IMG/VR virus record: IMGVR_UViG_3300040943_000156
Coordinates: 1-31,493 of that record
Source: a virus
Reading direction: 5' to 3' (one strand)
Length of the DNA stretch: 31,493 nucleotides
Part shown: positions 20,792 to 28,860 of the stretch, in pieces
Numbering within the stretch: position 1 is the first letter of the stretch
Layout of the letters: each line of letters begins with the position of its first letter
Notes under the pieces: generated by a model
The model's database searches: none
What the model saw: only the letters and a program-made list of their open reading frames with translations
What the model was told of the DNA's origin: nothing
Program-made: the position numbers and the translations under genes

Positions 20792-21463
20792 TTAGACGTT
20801 TTCGGGCGTTTGCATGCGCCGCAAAACCTCTGCGGTAAGGGCACGGGCCTCCGCCGCGAGGCGCTTAATCTCATCCGCCCGGCTCTCAGCCGGAGCCGCT
20901 ACGGGCTCAGCCGCTGGAGGCTTAAGGTGCACCTCCAGGCTCTCCGGTTGACCATCCGGCCACAGTGAGCGAGCGCTTACGGAGGTGCCCGTATAGGCTG
21001 GGTATGTAACCGGGCTCACGTCGAATAGGTCAACATCCAAAAGCTCGCGCAAAACCGTGCGGTTGCCGGAGCCGTCGACTCCCTCGCTCCAAGCGTCTTG
21101 ATTGACCACAAAGCCAAAAGAGCATTGGTCAATGTCTCCGCGCTGTACAGAGGCCATCAAATCACGGGCCGCTTGCGTCTCCGGCATGTCGCAATCAAAG
21201 CTCAAGCCTTGGTCATCCGTCGAGAGCCGCAAGGTGTTAGCCTTGGTGCGGCCCAGCACCACGCTTGAATCGTGGTTGAATAGGCAGCGCACGTCAGGCC
21301 CGGAGCCGAGGCAGCGTTTAAACGCTCCAGGACGCACCATCTCTCGAAAGCCGCCCAAGTCCTCACTCAGTTGATTGAATACCGCCGCGTAACCGGCAAG
21401 GCCGCTTGCGCCCTCGCGCGCCCGGAATTGCGCTCCGCTAGTGACTCTGTACTCTCGTTTCAT
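20792..21463 (-). CDS. Prohead protease, HK97 gp4-like (S78/U35-type)
   Basis: 223 residues from the ATG at 21463. GYAAVFNQLSEDLGGFREMV, then LFNHDSSVVLGRT (His64) and QCSFGFVV (Ser115) are the classic catalytic blocks of phage prohead proteases. The enzyme cleaves the N-terminal delta region of the coat during maturation. The C-terminal tail is Ala/Glu-rich and helical. It lies between portal and coat genes, as in HK97 and GTA clusters. A longer start at 21487 would overlap the repeat upstream. Confidence 0.92.
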   Translation of the reverse strand: MKREYRVTSGAQFRAREGASGLAGYAAVFNQLSEDLGGFREMVRPGAFKRCLGSGPDVRCLFNHDSSVVLGRTKANTLRLSTDDQGLSFDCDMPETQAARDLMASVQRGDIDQCSFGFVVNQDAWSEGVDGSGNRTVLRELLDVDLFDVSPVTYPAYTGTSVSARSLWPDGQPESLEVHLKPPAAEPVAAPAESRADEIKRLAAEARALTAEVLRRMQTPENV

Positions 21464-21474
21464 GGTGCCCGCCC

Positions 21475-21506
21475 TCTCAAATCTCAAATTTCAAATCTCA
21501 AATTCC
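21475..21506. repeat. AAATTTGAGATTTG junction repeat
   Basis: On the minus strand the sequence is built of GAGATTTGA and AAATTTGA units. It spans the portal-protease junction and contains the portal stop codon (TGA, 21500-21498). Similar elements lie at 9024-9060 and, shorter, at 27298-27310. Confidence 0.7.
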
Positions 21507-23279
21507 GCTTGCGGCCTCGCGCCCGGCCCGCTGTGCAACCTCCGCCGATATCACGCAGAGAGCCCGTTTTAGCTCTTCCATGGCGATATAATGCACCCGC
21601 TCCGCCGCCCAGCCCGGAGCCCGCCGCGCCATGCCCTTTAAGCAATCAGCCGCCACGCCGGAGACATCCATCCAGCCCTCCGCGAGCCCAAACTTGAGCC
21701 CGTAAACATCCCGTATCTGCGCTGAAAGGCTGTCCAATACCGGCTCAAAGGCAAGCCGAAGAGTCTCCAAATCTCGCTCTTTACGGTTGCACGCCCGGCC
21801 CACAGCGTCACGAAACATCGAAATATAGGCCAGCGCAAAACGCAGCGAGTCTTTCTGCTTGGCCACGTCCTCGCCGCCTCCCCCGCCCTCATCCGTGGCC
21901 TTAACATCAACCACGCCGTCTCCGCTCGCGCCCTTGGGTTGCGGAGCGCCGCCGCCATTGGCCATCAAGAGGTTTTCGAGATTCTGCATATTGACGGGAG
22001 CCAGCCGGATATCTCCCTCCTTGCCTATCGGGTTGTCTCCCATATCCGTGAGAATGTCATTGATCGAAAGCCAACCCCATTGACGCCCCAGGGCGTAACC
22101 CGCAGAGCTTGTGGCAAAGTCTCCGCGCAACCTCTCTCGCACGTCAAACTGAGCAAAATACTTGCCCGTAGTACGCCCGGCATGCGGCATGAGCTTGCGC
22201 TCCGCCTCTTGCTCAAATCGGCACATGTAAGGCCGGAGCGTGTCTGTCACAAATTGGAGAGACTGCTGCTCGTGGTTGGAATTAGAGAGCCGCGTGGTGT
22301 CTCCCACCATGTGCGGAGCAACCCGAAAGAGCCCACAGATGTCCGTGCGGTTGTACTTGCGCGTCTCAAGGAATTGAGAGTCCTCTGGGCTCAGGCCAAT
22401 CTGTTGGTACGTCCAGTCCCCAGGGAGCACAGCCACCTTGCCCTGATTAATGCCCGCTTGCATAGCCTGCCAGGATTCGCGCACTTGGCTAATCGTGGTT
22501 TCGTCGATTACCGCACCCGTGGTTGGGTGCAGGATACCTCCGGGTTTCGAGCCATTACCAAAAAACCTTGCTCCGAATTTCTCCGCCGCCCGCGCTCCGC
22601 CGATGAGTTGCCTTTGCAGGGCCACAGGACTCAAGCCCTTGAGCCCGTCAAAACTGAATAAGGGGACGTGAAAAATTTTTTCTGGAGGGATATACCTCCA
22701 GTTTCCCATCTTTTCGCCGTCCGTGGTGCGATAGGCGATATTGCCGTCCGCAAGACGCACGGGCTCTGTCTTGTTAGGATGCAACGGGAATATCGCCGCA
22801 ACCTTGCCCGCCTTGTTCTCCACGATCTGGGCATAGCAGTTGCCGGTCAAAGCACAGCACCCGGCCATAGTCTCCCAGAAAGTAAAGGCCGTCATCTCCG
22901 GGTTGGGCGCGTATTGGAGCAGATAATAAAGCTCATGCTCGATAGCCTCTTTGCGCCCGGCTGGGTCTAAGCGCTCATAGATCTTGAGCGGCAGCGAGGC
23001 CACGCTCTCCGAAATCACCCGCACGCAGGCATAGACCGTGGCTTGCTGGAGGGCCGTATAATCATTGACCGTCTCACCGGCCTCTGTCGTCTCTCCGGCA
23101 AACAACCACGCCCAGAAACCAGGGCCGCCCAGAGGCGTGGCCGGATTTTCCAGCGGGTTGCCGTCTCGTTGCTCCAGGCCGTCATTCAAGCCCAGGCGTA
23201 TCATGTCGGTTTGCTGCGCCTGCCTCACGGCAAGAGCCGCCGCCCGCGTCACCATACCCAGCCGCGCTAAGATGCTCAT
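21498..23279 (-). CDS. Portal protein, HK97 family
   Basis: 593 residues. VYACVRVISESVASLPLKIY near 80-100 is the portal family's most conserved block. KIFHVPLFSFDGLKGLSPVAL and GARFFGNGSKPGGIL follow, then RVAPHMVGDTTRLSNSNHEQ and later GWLSINDI with DMGDNPI. It forms the dodecameric ring through which DNA is packed. The C-terminal 130 residues, after a Gly/Ala-rich linker (GGGGGEDVAKQKD), are an extra helical extension found in only some family members. The ATG at 23279 follows a 138-base spacer. Confidence 0.92.
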   Translation of the reverse strand: MSILARLGMVTRAAALAVRQAQQTDMIRLGLNDGLEQRDGNPLENPATPLGGPGFWAWLFAGETTEAGETVNDYTALQQATVYACVRVISESVASLPLKIYERLDPAGRKEAIEHELYYLLQYAPNPEMTAFTFWETMAGCCALTGNCYAQIVENKAGKVAAIFPLHPNKTEPVRLADGNIAYRTTDGEKMGNWRYIPPEKIFHVPLFSFDGLKGLSPVALQRQLIGGARAAEKFGARFFGNGSKPGGILHPTTGAVIDETTISQVRESWQAMQAGINQGKVAVLPGDWTYQQIGLSPEDSQFLETRKYNRTDICGLFRVAPHMVGDTTRLSNSNHEQQSLQFVTDTLRPYMCRFEQEAERKLMPHAGRTTGKYFAQFDVRERLRGDFATSSAGYALGRQWGWLSINDILTDMGDNPIGKEGDIRLAPVNMQNLENLLMANGGGAPQPKGASGDGVVDVKATDEGGGGGEDVAKQKDSLRFALAYISMFRDAVGRACNRKERDLETLRLAFEPVLDSLSAQIRDVYGLKFGLAEGWMDVSGVAADCLKGMARRAPGWAAERVHYIAMEELKRALCVISAEVAQRAGREAASGI

Positions 23280-23392
23280 AATTGTTTCTCTGAGGTGTGG
23301 CCGAAACGGCTACCTTTACGGCTCCGGCCTGCGTCCAGTGTTCTTTGACGCTGGAAACAACAGCATTCTGCAAGCTGCCCTTTCGGGTGCAT
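23276..23392 (-). CDS. Possible 38-residue ORF between terminase and portal genes
   Basis: An ORF from the ATG at 23392 whose TGA overlaps the portal start as ATGA. The peptide is basic with three consecutive Cys (ECCCFQRQRTLD) and ends GHTSEKQL. GAGAGG lies about 10 bases upstream. It could be a coupled leader peptide or chance; other frames in this spacer are open as well. Confidence 0.25.
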   Translation of the reverse strand: MHPKGQLAECCCFQRQRTLDAGRSRKGSRFGHTSEKQL

Positions 23393-23417
23393 GGGCTTGT
23401 TGCCTCTCCCACACTCG
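23280..23417. other. Spacer between large terminase and portal genes
   Basis: 138 bases, no clear terminator. It contains the possible 38-codon ORF that overlaps the portal start. No repeats of the types found elsewhere are seen. Confidence 0.3.
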
Positions 23418-25124
23418 CTAAGCGATAAAAGGCTTGAAAGGCTTTGGAGGATCAGGCTCCACCATGGCCCTACTCAGCGCCATGATGGCCGCTACCGGGC
23501 CGTCGATTTTGTTTTCAGGCTTTTGCTTATTGGGAAAGATGTTGTCTTTATGATCGTAATGAGCGAGCACATTGGAAAACATCCATTCCATTACCGGGTT
23601 GCCGTCATGGTGCCAGCGCCCGGCCCTCACCATGGCATCCAACTGCTTCATTGGATCACTCAGGTTTTTTACGGTCTGGCCAACCTCCAGCATGGGAAAG
23701 CCCTCAGCGGAGAGGTGAGTGCTCATCTGGGTTGCTTGGAAAGGATCATAAGCCACGGACGCGAGCTTGACTTGGCCGGACCACGTCTCTAGCTCCGCCT
23801 CGATAGCGTCAAAGTCAATAATGTCTCCGCTGGTGACTCTGATATACCTTTGCTTGACCCAGCCCTCATACTGTGAATTGTCACTCTCGCGCACCCGCTT
23901 CTCCGGGAGCCAAAAGACTGGAAAGCAGTAATAGTGCCGGACCTTGCCCACTATCCGGCAAAAGAGCCGGAGCGCTACCGCTACGTCGATTTTCGAGGCA
24001 AGGTCAAGCGCGCCCCAGCACCTCTCACCCTTGAAAGACTCAATCTTGAGCCCAGGATCACCCGCCGCCCGATACCTCTGAATGTCCAGCCAAGCCACAT
24101 CCGCGTTGCACCACAAATTAAGGTGCTTGGTTTTGATGTTGTTCTGCTTGGAGGGCGTCTCGACAGCCTCTTTGATGAGCGAGGCCACCACCTCCGGCAT
24201 CACGCTCACGCCCCAATTGGGATTCGCCTTGGCCCAACTCGCAGGCTCCGTCCAATCGTCACCCTCTATCGGAGGCGTGCGTTTTTTGTCGCCTTGATCC
24301 AGGGTATAGACAACCCCAAAGACCTTATCATCGCGCACAGTGCCCGCCAGAATCTTGAGCACATAGCCGCGCACCTCATAACACACGCCCGCTTGGTCAG
24401 TGCCCGCCGTGGTAATGCACCACATTAGGCTTTGGTCACGCTTGCCCGTGCCCGTCTCCATCACATCGTATACGCCACGGTCTGGATGAGCATGCAACTC
24501 GTCAATGATGGCAAGGTGTACGTTGAGGCCATCCAACTTATCACTATCCGACGCGAGCGCCTTGAACACGCTCATGGAAGCCGCTTGAGAGATAGCGTGG
24601 GCCGGTACGGTCACACCAAAGCGCTTGCGAAAGCCCGCGCTTTTCTTGGCCATCTGCTGGGCAATCTCAAACGTGATCTTGGCTTGATCCTTGGTGGTCG
24701 CAACGGAGAAAACCTCCGCGCCCGCCTCGCCATCCGCCGCTGTACAGTAAAGGCCCACACCCGCACTCAAAGTGCTTTTGGCGTTGCCACGTGGCACCTC
24801 AATGTAAACCTTTCGAAAGCGCCGCTTGCCCGTGGCCTTAATCACCCAGCCGAAAACGGAGACAAGGATAAAGACTTCCCAGGGCTCAAGAAAAATCAGC
24901 GTGTTGGCCTTGGGCCCCTTGACGTGTGGCAGCAACTCGATAAAGCCACAGATGGCCGCCGCCCGCCTCGCATCCATACGGTAGGGAAACTCCGGGCCGA
25001 TCATGGCCTCCATATCCGCGAGGTGCCGCTCGCACGCCTGCTTGACATAGAGGCATGCAGGGATGTGACCACCCGTCACCCCGAGAGCGTACTCATTGGC
25101 AACTGCGAGATAGTCATGTCTCAT
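23418..25124 (-). CDS. terL: Terminase large subunit
   Basis: 568 residues. Walker A variant PRGNAKST at 111-118, Walker B LAIIDELHAH at 204-213, and a coupling Thr block (CITTAG) define the ATPase. The nuclease half has GALDLASKIDVAVAL with Asp374 and AYDPFQA with Asp460. This is the HK97-type terminase (Terminase_1) that cuts and translocates phage DNA into proheads. The ATG shares ATGA with the small terminase gene. It is followed by portal, protease and coat genes in the usual order. HK97-like terminases generally make cohesive ends, but some package by headful. Confidence 0.95.
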   Translation of the reverse strand: MRHDYLAVANEYALGVTGGHIPACLYVKQACERHLADMEAMIGPEFPYRMDARRAAAICGFIELLPHVKGPKANTLIFLEPWEVFILVSVFGWVIKATGKRRFRKVYIEVPRGNAKSTLSAGVGLYCTAADGEAGAEVFSVATTKDQAKITFEIAQQMAKKSAGFRKRFGVTVPAHAISQAASMSVFKALASDSDKLDGLNVHLAIIDELHAHPDRGVYDVMETGTGKRDQSLMWCITTAGTDQAGVCYEVRGYVLKILAGTVRDDKVFGVVYTLDQGDKKRTPPIEGDDWTEPASWAKANPNWGVSVMPEVVASLIKEAVETPSKQNNIKTKHLNLWCNADVAWLDIQRYRAAGDPGLKIESFKGERCWGALDLASKIDVAVALRLFCRIVGKVRHYYCFPVFWLPEKRVRESDNSQYEGWVKQRYIRVTSGDIIDFDAIEAELETWSGQVKLASVAYDPFQATQMSTHLSAEGFPMLEVGQTVKNLSDPMKQLDAMVRAGRWHHDGNPVMEWMFSNVLAHYDHKDNIFPNKQKPENKIDGPVAAIMALSRAMVEPDPPKPFKPFIA

Positions 25125-25633
25125 TGTGTTGGTGTTTCTCCCGGCAATTCCAGGGTTGCCCAGGGATCGTCAAAGGGCAATTCCTTTTGAGTGGCCGCCC
25201 GAATGCGCTCGCGGTCAACCGGAGTTAGCCCTAACTTCGCCTCCGCTTGCGCGAGAGCCTTAGCGTGGGATTCAATCACCCCCAGGATGGGATGACGGCC
25301 CAACACGCCATTTTCAGCAAGCCGCAGAGAGTCTGTCTCGCCCGGCTTTTTCTTCTCCAGGCACCAAGCCCTATGCTCAAGCAGGGCCGCCCGGCGCCGC
25401 ACGTAATCCCAGCAGTAGCGCTCCAAGAGCCCGCTATCGAGAGGGCGAATCATGCCAGCCGGAGCGTTGGCAATTACCGCGCCCCAGATGGCCCGCTCAG
25501 CATCCGTAAAATAGTCAGGAGGCGTCATCTCACCCAACGGAGGAGTAGGAGCCTCACGATTGAGCCTGTCATTGCGCACCCGCGAGCCCTCCGCGAGCTT
25601 CTGGGCTAGTGGCTTTGGCGGCCTACCCCTCAT
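25121..25633 (-). CDS. terS: Terminase small subunit, P27 family
   Basis: 170 residues. The N-terminus GRPPKPLAQKLAEGSRVRND is typical of P27-type small terminases, followed by APTPPLGEMTPPDYFTDAER and then helical regions with LDSGLLERYCWDYVRRR. The C-terminal LGLTPVDRERIR is also conserved. It recognises the packaging site and recruits the large subunit. It is coupled with terL by an ATGA overlap and lies about 80 bases after the HNH nuclease gene. Confidence 0.9.
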   Translation of the reverse strand: MRGRPPKPLAQKLAEGSRVRNDRLNREAPTPPLGEMTPPDYFTDAERAIWGAVIANAPAGMIRPLDSGLLERYCWDYVRRRAALLEHRAWCLEKKKPGETDSLRLAENGVLGRHPILGVIESHAKALAQAEAKLGLTPVDRERIRAATQKELPFDDPWATLELPGETPTQ

Positions 25634-25714
25634 TGTCTAGCCCATACCCCTTCTCTAATTTCGTCCACGTGTGTGTGGAGCTGGGGCCACGGTCAACCAA
25701 AGGCCCTCCTAAAA
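25634..25714. other. Spacer between HNH nuclease and small terminase genes
   Basis: 81 bases with no ORF. It includes a short alternating ACACAC/GTGTGT stretch and a TTGACC hexamer on the minus strand without a matching -10 box. A packaging (cos) site could lie here in HK97-like phages, but nothing in the sequence proves it. Confidence 0.3.
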
Positions 25715-26089
25715 CTACGAAGACCCCCCTACCCCCCTTGGCCGTCCGAAGCCGCCATCCTCGCTCGCGGTCTTGCGGGCGTGGCACGAGTGGCACAACC
25801 CTTGCAAGTTGCTTGGGTGGTCCGCACCCTCCGGCTTGGGTATGACGTGGTCAACGTCCGTACTAAGTGCTACGTGTCCCGGTATGTTGTAGGGATTCTT
25901 ACAGAGAGGATCACGGCGGAGGATGTACTCACGGAGCCGCCGCCACCAGTAACCGTATCCGCGCTTTGCCGATGAATCGCGCTCGCCCCTCAGCGCCTGA
26001 CGGGCCACAGCGTGAGCCTCACAGTAGCGCTCACGCGTAACCCCAGGGCACCCAGGCACGGGGCATGGGTGCGGAGCCGACAGAGGCAT
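25715..26089 (-). CDS. HNH endonuclease next to the terminase
   Basis: 124 residues. TDVDHVIPKPEGADHPSNLQ holds the first His (81) and the Asn (94), and GLCHSCHARKT the last His (103), the H-N-H layout with flanking Cys (63, 99, 102). The N-terminal CPVPGCPG and CEAH form another Cys cluster. HK97-type phages often encode an HNH protein beside the terminase that supports specific cleavage during packaging, which fits here; a homing nuclease is less likely. The start codon shares TAATG with a small upstream membrane peptide. Confidence 0.88.
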   Translation of the reverse strand: MPLSAPHPCPVPGCPGVTRERYCEAHAVARQALRGERDSSAKRGYGYWWRRLREYILRRDPLCKNPYNIPGHVALSTDVDHVIPKPEGADHPSNLQGLCHSCHARKTASEDGGFGRPRGVGGSS

Positions 26090-26238
26090 TATTTCTTCTC
26101 GCTATTGTACAACTCAGCAGCCGCCGCTTTCCGAGCCGCAAAAAGCGCCGCCGCATCCGCCTTTACCTTGGTCCTGTTGTTCTTGTAAAACAGGTACCCG
26201 ACTAACAGAACAAAACCCAGAGCCAGCAACTTAATCAT
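26089..26238 (-). CDS. Small membrane-anchored peptide, 49 residues
   Basis: An ORF from the ATG at 26238 with GGGGTGA just upstream, ending in a TAA that overlaps the HNH start (TAATG). The peptide begins MIKLLALGFVLLVGYLFY, a single hydrophobic segment, followed by a basic and Ala-rich helix (KVKADAAALFAARKAAAAEL) and the end YNSEKK. It fills the space between two genes exactly. Function unknown; it may anchor something at the inner membrane. Confidence 0.65.
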   Translation of the reverse strand: MIKLLALGFVLLVGYLFYKNNRTKVKADAAALFAARKAAAAELYNSEKK

Positions 26239-26241
26239 GCG

Positions 26242-26949
26242 TCACCCCGCAAAAGAATTAGTAGGATACGATGCCAGATTCTTGCCGATTAGAGCGCGGT
26301 ACATGGACGCGTTCAGCCTTCCAAATTCCTCAATGCGCGTCCGCTGATACTGACTGTCTTCAACGTAGGCAGACTCAATATCCTGCTCGTCAATCATCTG
26401 ACACCAGTCAATGTCAGTGACTGACTTGCCCGGCTTGCAGGCACTTGGCGCGTGCGGTGCGGCACCCTCAACGTTGGCCGCGCGGGTTCCCCTAGGTGTC
26501 TTGGCCCGCTCGCGCAGGAAAGAAGTAACCGAAATCTTCAGTTGCTCATACCCCTCATAAGTGGTTGCAAGGCGCACACCATTAGCCATTTGCCTCATCC
26601 GCCGCACCATCTCTTGAACCGCATGTTCATTAATAGCAAGGTACTTAGCAACCCTATCAGCCGTCATATGAAGCCGAAAATATAGGTACGCCACGGACGC
26701 ACGCCGAGCGTGATTGATCTCATTCCCGTTTCGCGCCTTAAATCCGCTTCCAGCCATGAGAGCAACCGCAGCCAACCCCTCATAGGTCATAGCCCACTCG
26801 GGAATTTCCTTTTCAACAAGGCGAGTTTTCTGTAGCTGAAAGCCGGACCCAATCTCATCTCCATCTATCTTCCCGCGCAACTCATCCCGAAAGCTACCGT
26901 GCATATCAGGATCAAACTGGTAAAGATCGAAGCGTGGATTACTCGCCAT
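26242..26949 (-). CDS. HTH-containing protein of unknown function
   Basis: 235 residues from the ATG at 26949, which overlaps the upstream gene by 11 bases. The N-terminal part is acidic with FDLYQFDPDMHGSFRDEL and then DEIGSGFQLQKTRLVEKEI. Around 90-120 it reads FRLHMTADRVAKYLAINEHA followed by VQEMVRRMRQ, a likely helix-turn-helix with a recognition helix, so DNA binding is plausible. The segment right after it (121-135) is the peptide encoded by copy 2 of the dispersed repeat. The C-terminal third has no clear fold. A regulator or packaging-initiation protein are both possible. Confidence 0.6.
   Translation of the reverse strand: MASNPRFDLYQFDPDMHGSFRDELRGKIDGDEIGSGFQLQKTRLVEKEIPEWAMTYEGLAAVALMAGSGFKARNGNEINHARRASVAYLYFRLHMTADRVAKYLAINEHAVQEMVRRMRQMANGVRLATTYEGYEQLKISVTSFLRERAKTPRGTRAANVEGAAPHAPSACKPGKSVTDIDWCQMIDEQDIESAYVEDSQYQRTRIEEFGRLNASMYRALIGKNLASYPTNSFAG
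26545..26589 (-). repeat. Copy 2 of the 45-nt dispersed repeat (inside the HTH gene)
   Basis: Identical to 3574-3605 over 32 bases at 26554-26585 and 40/45 overall. Here the element is read as internal codons 121-135 of the HTH protein, directly after the putative recognition helix. Confidence 0.9.
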
Positions 26950-27277
26950 TCTCAGCGCCCTCCGGGTCAACGCCCTCAACGGCAGCAGCCTTATGCGCAT
27001 TTTCCTTGTACACGCAGCCACAGTCCGCGCATTCCCAATCCCCATTCTTCTGAAGGTAGTGCACCCGGCTATTGCAGCTCGGGCACGACCCAGAGGCAAG
27101 AGCATCATCGGACGCTGGAGACATCCCCAGACCCAGGCCCGCTAACGTCTTGTCCCAATAAACCTCCAAGCAAGACTGGCAACCGATGCCGCTATGCACT
27201 CCAAACCCCCCGTGCGGACACTTGGTTTTACGCTCCGCTTTTACGCTTTCAACTTCCGTCACCGCTAGGTTTTCCAT
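26939..27277 (-). CDS. Zinc-ribbon protein with two Cys clusters
   Basis: 112 residues from the ATG at 27277 (AAAGGAGAG upstream; a TTG at 27283 is also possible). The first cluster is KCPHGGFGVHSGIGCQSCLE; the second, CPSCNSRVHYLQKNGDWECA followed by DCGC, is a classic four-Cys zinc ribbon at about 65-88. The C-terminus is acidic (EGVDPEGAENGE). Such proteins bind DNA, RNA or proteins; the partner is unknown. It lies between the HTH gene and a small unknown gene downstream of dnaB. Confidence 0.65.
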   Translation of the reverse strand: MENLAVTEVESVKAERKTKCPHGGFGVHSGIGCQSCLEVYWDKTLAGLGLGMSPASDDALASGSCPSCNSRVHYLQKNGDWECADCGCVYKENAHKAAAVEGVDPEGAENGE

Positions 27278-27295
27278 GGTCAAAACTCTCCTTTT

Positions 27296-27493
27296 TCACA
27301 TTTCAAATTTTCCAAGCTCGCTTGTTGCGTATCTCACCGCCCTGTGCTGCATCTTGCATCCGGGCTTGAGTTGCCCGGCCATCTTTGCCGCCCGGTCTTT
27401 GGCGTCTTGCTCCCTAAAATCCACTTGATTGCTTGCCGGTTGCCACTTGTCTGCATCTTGGAGCCGCCAGCACACAAGCCAAATCTCTCTCAC
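27296..27493 (-). CDS. Small protein downstream of dnaB, unknown
   Basis: 65 residues from a GTG at 27493 that overlaps the dnaB stop as GTGA, with GAGG seven bases upstream. It begins MREIWLVCWRLQDADKWQPA, then DAKDRAAKMAGQLKPG and HRAVRYATSELGKF. A short beta strand plus a helix typical of small phage orphan proteins is likely. Its stop lies in an AT-rich junction sequence (AATTTGAAATGTGA). A TTG at 27520 would overlap dnaB more and is less likely. Confidence 0.55.
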   Translation of the reverse strand: MREIWLVCWRLQDADKWQPASNQVDFREQDAKDRAAKMAGQLKPGCKMQHRAVRYATSELGKFEM

Positions 27494-28860
27494 CTCGCGC
27501 CTCGCTCTCTGCGCTCGCAAGCGCTATCGGTTGGTGTCCAATCCGTCTCCTCAAATCCCACGCGGGCCGGAATCCACACCAGAGGATCAAGCCCGGTTGG
27601 GCCGTTTCGCTGCTTCCCCACTTTCAACATGATCTGTTTTGCGCCCGTCTGAGCATCCGGCTCCTCGCCCGCCTTATCCCACAAAAAGAGCACGGTATCC
27701 GCGTCTTGCTCGATACTCCCAGACTCCCTCAAGTGGTGGAGTTGCGGCTCCTCATGCGGGCCAATGCGCGAGAGTTGCGAGAGCGCCAGGAAGGTGCCCT
27801 TGCAAATTCGCCCCACCTCGCGGGCCGTCTGCTGGATGCCGCCCGATACCCGCGTAACCTCTTGGGTACGGTTTTCAGCCTTGGCATGCACTAGCTGAAT
27901 ATGATCCACCACTACAAGCCTTGGGTTGACTCGCTGCGCGAGCGCTCGCGCCCGCCACTGAATCTGCTCAATCGAGAGGCCCGGAGTGTCATCAATCCAG
28001 ATAGGCCAGCCTTGCAACTCGCCCATAGCCTTAACCAAAAAGTCAAACTCCGTTTTATTGAGGCGTCCAAGGCGCAGCCGGTTGGAGTCGAGTTGACTGA
28101 TACGGCAAGCGAGGCGGAGGGCCAAGCTCTTCTTATTCATTTCGAGTGAGAACATGCCCACGGGCACGTTGCGCTGCGCGAGTTTGCGCACAAAATCCAG
28201 GGCGAGGGCCGATTTGCCCATCGAGGGCCGGGCCGCCAGCACAACCAACTCGCCCTCTTGCCAGCCCGCCGTAAGCGCATCCAGGGTGCTAAAACCTGTG
28301 GGCTGGCCAATCACCATGCCTTGCCCGGCTGTGCGCTCAAGCTCTGGAATGAGCCCGGCCACAATCTCCGCCATGCTTTGCGGGCCGCCCGTGCCTCCCA
28401 GCGTGCGCTCCGAAACGTCAAAGAGTTGGGTGTGGGCCGTCTCCAGCAACTCCGCCACGCTCTCCCGATTCTCCATACAGCGGGCCGCGATATTCCGCGA
28501 GGCGTTGAGCAGGCCGCGCACTATCGAGCAATCCTTAACCATCCGGGCGTACTCACACACGCCAGCGGAGGCAAGCGGCACGTTGCCCAGGGCCGCGATA
28601 TACTCACGGCCTCCGGCCTTGGCCAGATTCCCGGCCCTGTCAAGCTCTCCGCACAAGGTCACTAGGTCAACCCTGCGATTAGAGCCCGCCAGCGAGCACA
28701 TAACGGCAAAAACCAGTTTGTGCCCACCTCCAAAGAAGTCCGCCTCCGTCACCGCATCCAGGGCTTGATATAGCGCCGCGTTGTCCAAGAGAATCGAGCC
28801 CAGCAGCGCACGCTCCGCGTTAAGATCGTATGGCCCTGATTGGTTGTTGCTCTCCGTCAT
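27490..28860 (-). CDS. dnaB: Replicative DNA helicase (DnaB family)
   Basis: 456 residues from the ATG at 28860, which shares TAATG with the DUF1376 gene; a GTG at 28869 would add three. The N-terminal domain starts PYDLNAERALLGSILLDN. The RecA-like ATPase has Walker A RPSMGKS at 211-217, FSLEM near 237-241, and Walker B VVVDHIQL at 317-324. LSQLSR and GSIEQDADTV further on complete the pattern. This hexameric helicase unwinds phage DNA at the fork. It is probably loaded with the help of the upstream gene product. No primase is seen in the window. Confidence 0.95.
   Translation of the reverse strand: MTESNNQSGPYDLNAERALLGSILLDNAALYQALDAVTEADFFGGGHKLVFAVMCSLAGSNRRVDLVTLCGELDRAGNLAKAGGREYIAALGNVPLASAGVCEYARMVKDCSIVRGLLNASRNIAARCMENRESVAELLETAHTQLFDVSERTLGGTGGPQSMAEIVAGLIPELERTAGQGMVIGQPTGFSTLDALTAGWQEGELVVLAARPSMGKSALALDFVRKLAQRNVPVGMFSLEMNKKSLALRLACRISQLDSNRLRLGRLNKTEFDFLVKAMGELQGWPIWIDDTPGLSIEQIQWRARALAQRVNPRLVVVDHIQLVHAKAENRTQEVTRVSGGIQQTAREVGRICKGTFLALSQLSRIGPHEEPQLHHLRESGSIEQDADTVLFLWDKAGEEPDAQTGAKQIMLKVGKQRNGPTGLDPLVWIPARVGFEETDWTPTDSACERRERGAR

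Noticed and set aside
20689-20874. Minus-strand ORF of 61 codons overlapping the protease end
   Set aside because: Arg/Pro/Cys-rich composition and large overlap with a real gene.
25634-25714. Defined cos or pac site
   Set aside because: Position near the terminase is suggestive, but no symmetric nick site or repeated binding motif could be recognised.
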